DNA of 5,949 nt from Alphaproteobacteria bacterium. Its GTDB lineage: Bacteria; Pseudomonadota; Alphaproteobacteria; Rhodobacterales; Rhodobacteraceae. The stretch spans positions 1-5,949 of the forward strand of contig JAUHZL010000196.1 of the NCBI GenBank assembly GCA_030425945.1, in the 5' to 3' direction. The position numbers and the translations under genes were made by a program. A model generated the notes under the pieces. That model had not been told where the DNA came from. It was given only the letters and a program-made list of their open reading frames with translations, and did not search any database. Positions 3,984-5,949 of the stretch are shown piece by piece (the first letter of the stretch is position 1; each line of letters starts with the position of its first letter).

Positions 3984-4877
3984 ATGGCGAGCTACGCGAA
4001 TCTTCCCGCCCCCAGCCCCGAAGGCGGCCTCAACCGTTACCTGCAGGAAATCCGCCGGTTCCCGATGCTGGAACCGGAGGAGGAGTACATGCTGGCCAAG
4101 CGGTGGGTCGAGGACCAGGACACCGAGGCCGCGCACAAGATGGTCACCTCGCACCTGCGCCTCGCCGCCAAGATCGCGATGGGCTATCGCGGCTATGGCC
4201 TGCCGCAGGCCGAGGTCATCTCGGAAGCGAACGTCGGCCTGATGCAGGCGGTCAAGCGCTTTGACCCGGAGAAAGGCTTCCGCCTTGCGACCTACGCGAT
4301 GTGGTGGATCCGGGCCTCGATCCAGGAATACATCCTGCGGTCGTGGAGCCTCGTGAAGCTGGGCACGACCAGCGCGCAGAAGAAGCTGTTCTTCAACCTG
4401 CGCAAGGCGAAGGCGAAGATCGGCGCGCTCGAGGACGGCGACCTGCGTCCCGAGAACGTCGCGCAGATCGCCCATGACCTGAACGTCAGCGAGGAGGAGG
4501 TCATCTCGATGAACCGCCGCCTCTCGGGCGGCGATGCCTCGCTGAACGCGATGGTCGGCAGCGATGGCGATGGCTCGACCGAATGGCAGGACTGGCTCGA
4601 GGACGAGGATGCCGACCAGGCCACCAGCTATGCCGAGCGGGACGAACTGGAGGTCCGGCGCGAGCTTCTGGCCCGGGCGATGGACGTCCTGAACGACCGC
4701 GAGAAGGACATCCTGACCCAGCGCCGCCTGCTCGACAGCCCGGTCACGCTTGAAGAGCTGTCCGAGCACTACGGCGTCTCGCGCGAGCGGATCCGCCAGA
4801 TCGAGGTGCGATCGTTCGAGAAGCTGCAGGCCCGGATGCGGGAACTGGCGGCCGAGAAGGGGCTTGTCGACGCCTGA
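3984..4877 (+). CDS. rpoH: Heat-shock sigma factor RpoH (sigma-32), RpoH(I) type
   Basis: This cytoplasmic sigma factor directs RNA polymerase to heat-shock and related stress promoters (chaperones, proteases). The 297-residue protein has region 1.2 (about 14-25), region 2 (about 50-123, including F-D-P-E-K-G-F-R-L-A-T-Y-A and the promoter-melting W-W-I-R-A-S-I-Q-E-Y-I-L-R-S-W), and the RpoH box Q-K-K-L-F-F-N-L-R at 132-140, which separates it from primary sigma factors and mediates core and chaperone/FtsH control. Region 4.2 has a helix-turn-helix at about 255-281 (T-L-E-E-L-S ... V-S-R-E-R-I-R-Q-I-E). An acidic insert with W-Q-D-W-L-E-D-E-D-A-D-Q at 201-212 is typical of the RpoH(I) branch and unlike RpoH(II). 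The start at 3984 is set by GAGGAA and by the family N-terminus (N-L-P-A-P-S-P-E-G-G-L). It is followed by a hairpin and an intrinsic terminator, so it is likely monocistronic. Confidence 0.97.
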   Translation: MASYANLPAPSPEGGLNRYLQEIRRFPMLEPEEEYMLAKRWVEDQDTEAAHKMVTSHLRLAAKIAMGYRGYGLPQAEVISEANVGLMQAVKRFDPEKGFRLATYAMWWIRASIQEYILRSWSLVKLGTTSAQKKLFFNLRKAKAKIGALEDGDLRPENVAQIAHDLNVSEEEVISMNRRLSGGDASLNAMVGSDGDGSTEWQDWLEDEDADQATSYAERDELEVRRELLARAMDVLNDREKDILTQRRLLDSPVTLEELSEHYGVSRERIRQIEVRSFEKLQARMRELAAEKGLVDA

Positions 4878-4896
4878 TTGGCGGATCGGCCGCCAA
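4878..4896 (+). repeat. Hairpin directly behind the rpoH stop codon
   Basis: TTGGCGG (4878-4884) and CCGCCAA (4890-4896) are perfect 7-base complements with a 5-base loop, starting on the base after the TGA at 4875-4877. No T run follows, so it is not a terminator by itself. Its position suggests a 3' end stabiliser acting with the terminator hairpin 11 bases downstream. Confidence 0.6.
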
Positions 4897-4907
4897 GCGC
4901 GCGGGAC

Positions 4908-4930
4908 ACGGGGCCGTCAGGCCCCGTTTT
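4908..4930 (+). terminator. Intrinsic terminator of rpoH
   Basis: ACGGGGCC (4908-4915) pairs perfectly with GGCCCCGT (4920-4927) across a GTCA loop, and the stem runs into TTTT (4927-4930). This is a strong rightward intrinsic terminator placed 30 bases after the rpoH stop. A second copy of CACGGGGCC at 4941-4949 could pair with the same right arm. Confidence 0.85.
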
Positions 4931-4986
4931 CCCCTTGCGGCACGGGGCCGGGACCGGCAGGTGTTTGCGGTAACATCCATCTGCCC

Positions 4987-4991
4987 GGAGG
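4987..4991 (+). promoter_or_regulatory. Ribosome binding site of the oxidoreductase gene
   Basis: GGAGG lies six bases before the ATG at 4998, the best Shine-Dalgarno in the window, and fixes that start. A promoter must lie in the short gap after the rpoH terminator. TAACAT at 4971-4976 is a four-of-six -10 match but has no convincing -35 at the right distance. Confidence 0.75.
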
Positions 4992-4997
4992 CATCCC

Positions 4998-5949
4998 ATG
5001 ACCGTCACCCGCTGGGGCATTCTCGGGGCCGCCCGTTTCGCCCGCACCACGATGGCCCCGGCCATCCACGAGGCCGCGAACGCACAGCTTGTCGCGGTCG
5101 CCAGCCGCGATCCGGCCAAGGCCGCGCCCTTCGCCGCGCTCGCCCCCGGCCTGCGGGTCCATGACAGCTACGAGGCGCTGCTGGCCGATCCCGACATCGA
5201 CGCCGTCTACATCCCCCTTCCCAACGCGCTGCACGCGGACTGGGCCGAGAAGGCCATGCGCGCGGGCAAGGCGGCGCTGGTCGAGAAACCGCTGGGCATG
5301 AGCGTCGCCGAGATCGACCGCCTGATCGCGGTCAGCGGCGAGACCGGCGTGCTCTGCGCCGAGGCCTACATGCCGCCGCATCACCCGCAATGGCAGCAGG
5401 TCCGCCGGTTGCTGGCCGAGGGCGCGGTCGGGACCCTGCAGATGGTGCGGGGCGTCTTCACCTTCACGCTCGACGACCCGGGCAACATCCGGGCGCAGGC
5501 GGCCATGGGCGGCGGTGGCCTGCGCGATGTCGGCATCTATCCGATCGGCATGACCCGCTGGGCGCTGCAGGCCGAGCCCGAGGGGATCACCGCCGACATC
5601 CGGTTCGAGAACGGCGTCGACACGCGCGCGGAACTGCGCGGCCATGTCGGGGACGTGGTGGTGACGATGGTCTCGGGCTTGAGCCAGATGCGCTGGCAGG
5701 AGATGGTGTTTCACGGCGACCAGGGCCTGATCCGGCTGCCGGCCCCGTTCAACCCCGGGGCCTTTGCCGAGGGGGCGGTGGAACTGCACCGTCCGGATCA
5801 CTCGGTCTCGGTCTGGCGGTACCCGGCCGACCGCCAATATGTCTTGCAGGTCGAGGCCTTCGGCCGCAGCCTGCGGGACGGTGCGGCCTACCCGGTGCCG
5901 CTCGCCTTCAGCCGCGGCAGCCAGGCCGTGATCGACGCCGCCTTCGCCG
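4998..5949 (+). CDS. Gfo/Idh/MocA-family NAD(P)-dependent oxidoreductase (3' truncated)
   Basis: This is a cytoplasmic dehydrogenase of the family that oxidises or reduces sugars, inositols, dihydrodiols and similar substrates. The frame is open for 317 codons to the window edge; related proteins are about 320-340 residues, so only a short tail should be missing. The Rossmann domain opens W-G-I-L-G-A-A-R-F-A (6-15), with A-S-R-D at 35-38 after the second strand. I-P-L-P-N-A-L-H at 72-79 and the catalytic E-K-P at 96-98 (Lys97) are intact. In the C-terminal domain, L-R-D-V-G-I-Y-P-I at 175-183 gives the family D-x-G-x-Y motif with Asp177 and Tyr181. The layout resembles the dimeric dihydrodiol dehydrogenase/glucose-fructose oxidoreductase branch. 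There is no signal peptide, and no neighbouring sugar transporter or other enzyme in the window points to a substrate. It lies 120 bases after rpoH behind a terminator, so it is probably transcribed on its own. Confidence 0.93.
   Translation, partial: MTVTRWGILGAARFARTTMAPAIHEAANAQLVAVASRDPAKAAPFAALAPGLRVHDSYEALLADPDIDAVYIPLPNALHADWAEKAMRAGKAALVEKPLGMSVAEIDRLIAVSGETGVLCAEAYMPPHHPQWQQVRRLLAEGAVGTLQMVRGVFTFTLDDPGNIRAQAAMGGGGLRDVGIYPIGMTRWALQAEPEGITADIRFENGVDTRAELRGHVGDVVVTMVSGLSQMRWQEMVFHGDQGLIRLPAPFNPGAFAEGAVELHRPDHSVSVWRYPADRQYVLQVEAFGRSLRDGAAYPVPLAFSRGSQAVIDAAFA

Noticed and set aside
3998..4002. GANTC (CcrM methylation) sites near gene starts, at 127-131 and 3998-4002
   Set aside because: Two five-base degenerate sites in about 6 kb are no more than expected, and one is inside the rpoH coding sequence.
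3906..4769. A 287-codon minus strand frame opposite rpoH
   Set aside because: It mirrors the conserved rpoH codons and gives H/L/V/Q-rich sequence without family features; it also covers the rpoH promoter.
4917..5837. A 306-codon minus strand frame opposite the oxidoreductase
   Set aside because: It is a shadow of a well-supported gene, begins inside that gene, and shows no recognisable domain.

Overview
The window is GC-rich, compact chromosomal DNA. It most likely comes from an alphaproteobacterium of the Rhodobacteraceae (Paracoccus/Rhodobacter-like). The support is the strong G/C bias at third codon positions, an RpoH protein of the alphaproteobacterial RpoH(I) type, and two small proteins that I recognise as Rhodobacterales-restricted families: a cysteine-containing secreted protein often labelled 'arginine transporter', and a DUF6476-type single-pass membrane protein. 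I see no insertion sequence, phage gene, CRISPR array, tRNA or rRNA.

Layout: the last 17 codons of an unidentified + strand gene (1-54); a small exported protein (+, 156-455); a low-molecular-weight tyrosine phosphatase (-, 459-905); a Sir2/CobB protein deacylase (+, 948-1658); a DUF6476-type membrane protein (-, 1642-1959); an RluD-like 23S rRNA pseudouridine synthase (+, 1958-2983); a DUF4386-type multi-pass membrane protein (-, 2980-3669); a 314-base regulatory gap; the heat-shock sigma factor rpoH (+, 3984-4877) with two hairpins behind it, the second a good intrinsic terminator; and a Gfo/Idh/MocA-family oxidoreductase (+, from 4998) that runs off the right edge with probably only a few residues missing.

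The most unusual structural feature is that seven consecutive genes, from 156 to 4877, alternate strand one by one with almost no space between them. Convergent ends are 3 bases apart, overlap by 17 bases and overlap by 4 bases. One divergent pair shares a single CATG as both start codons. No multi-gene operon is possible there, and neighbouring transcripts must overlap in antisense unless they stop inside coding sequence. A hairpin followed by a T run on the minus strand, at 77-117, lies beyond the gene facing the phosphatase and may be where the phosphatase transcript stops.

The only sizeable non-coding stretch (3670-3983) holds candidate divergent promoters for the DUF4386 gene and rpoH. 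It has three copies of the octamer CTGACTTG (two direct, one inverted), a CtrA-like half-site pair over the rpoH promoter, and possible leader hairpins. This is the best place to look for undescribed regulation. The proteins look like ordinary housekeeping or accessory functions (protein modification reversal, rRNA modification, heat-shock control), and I found no convincing new multi-gene system.
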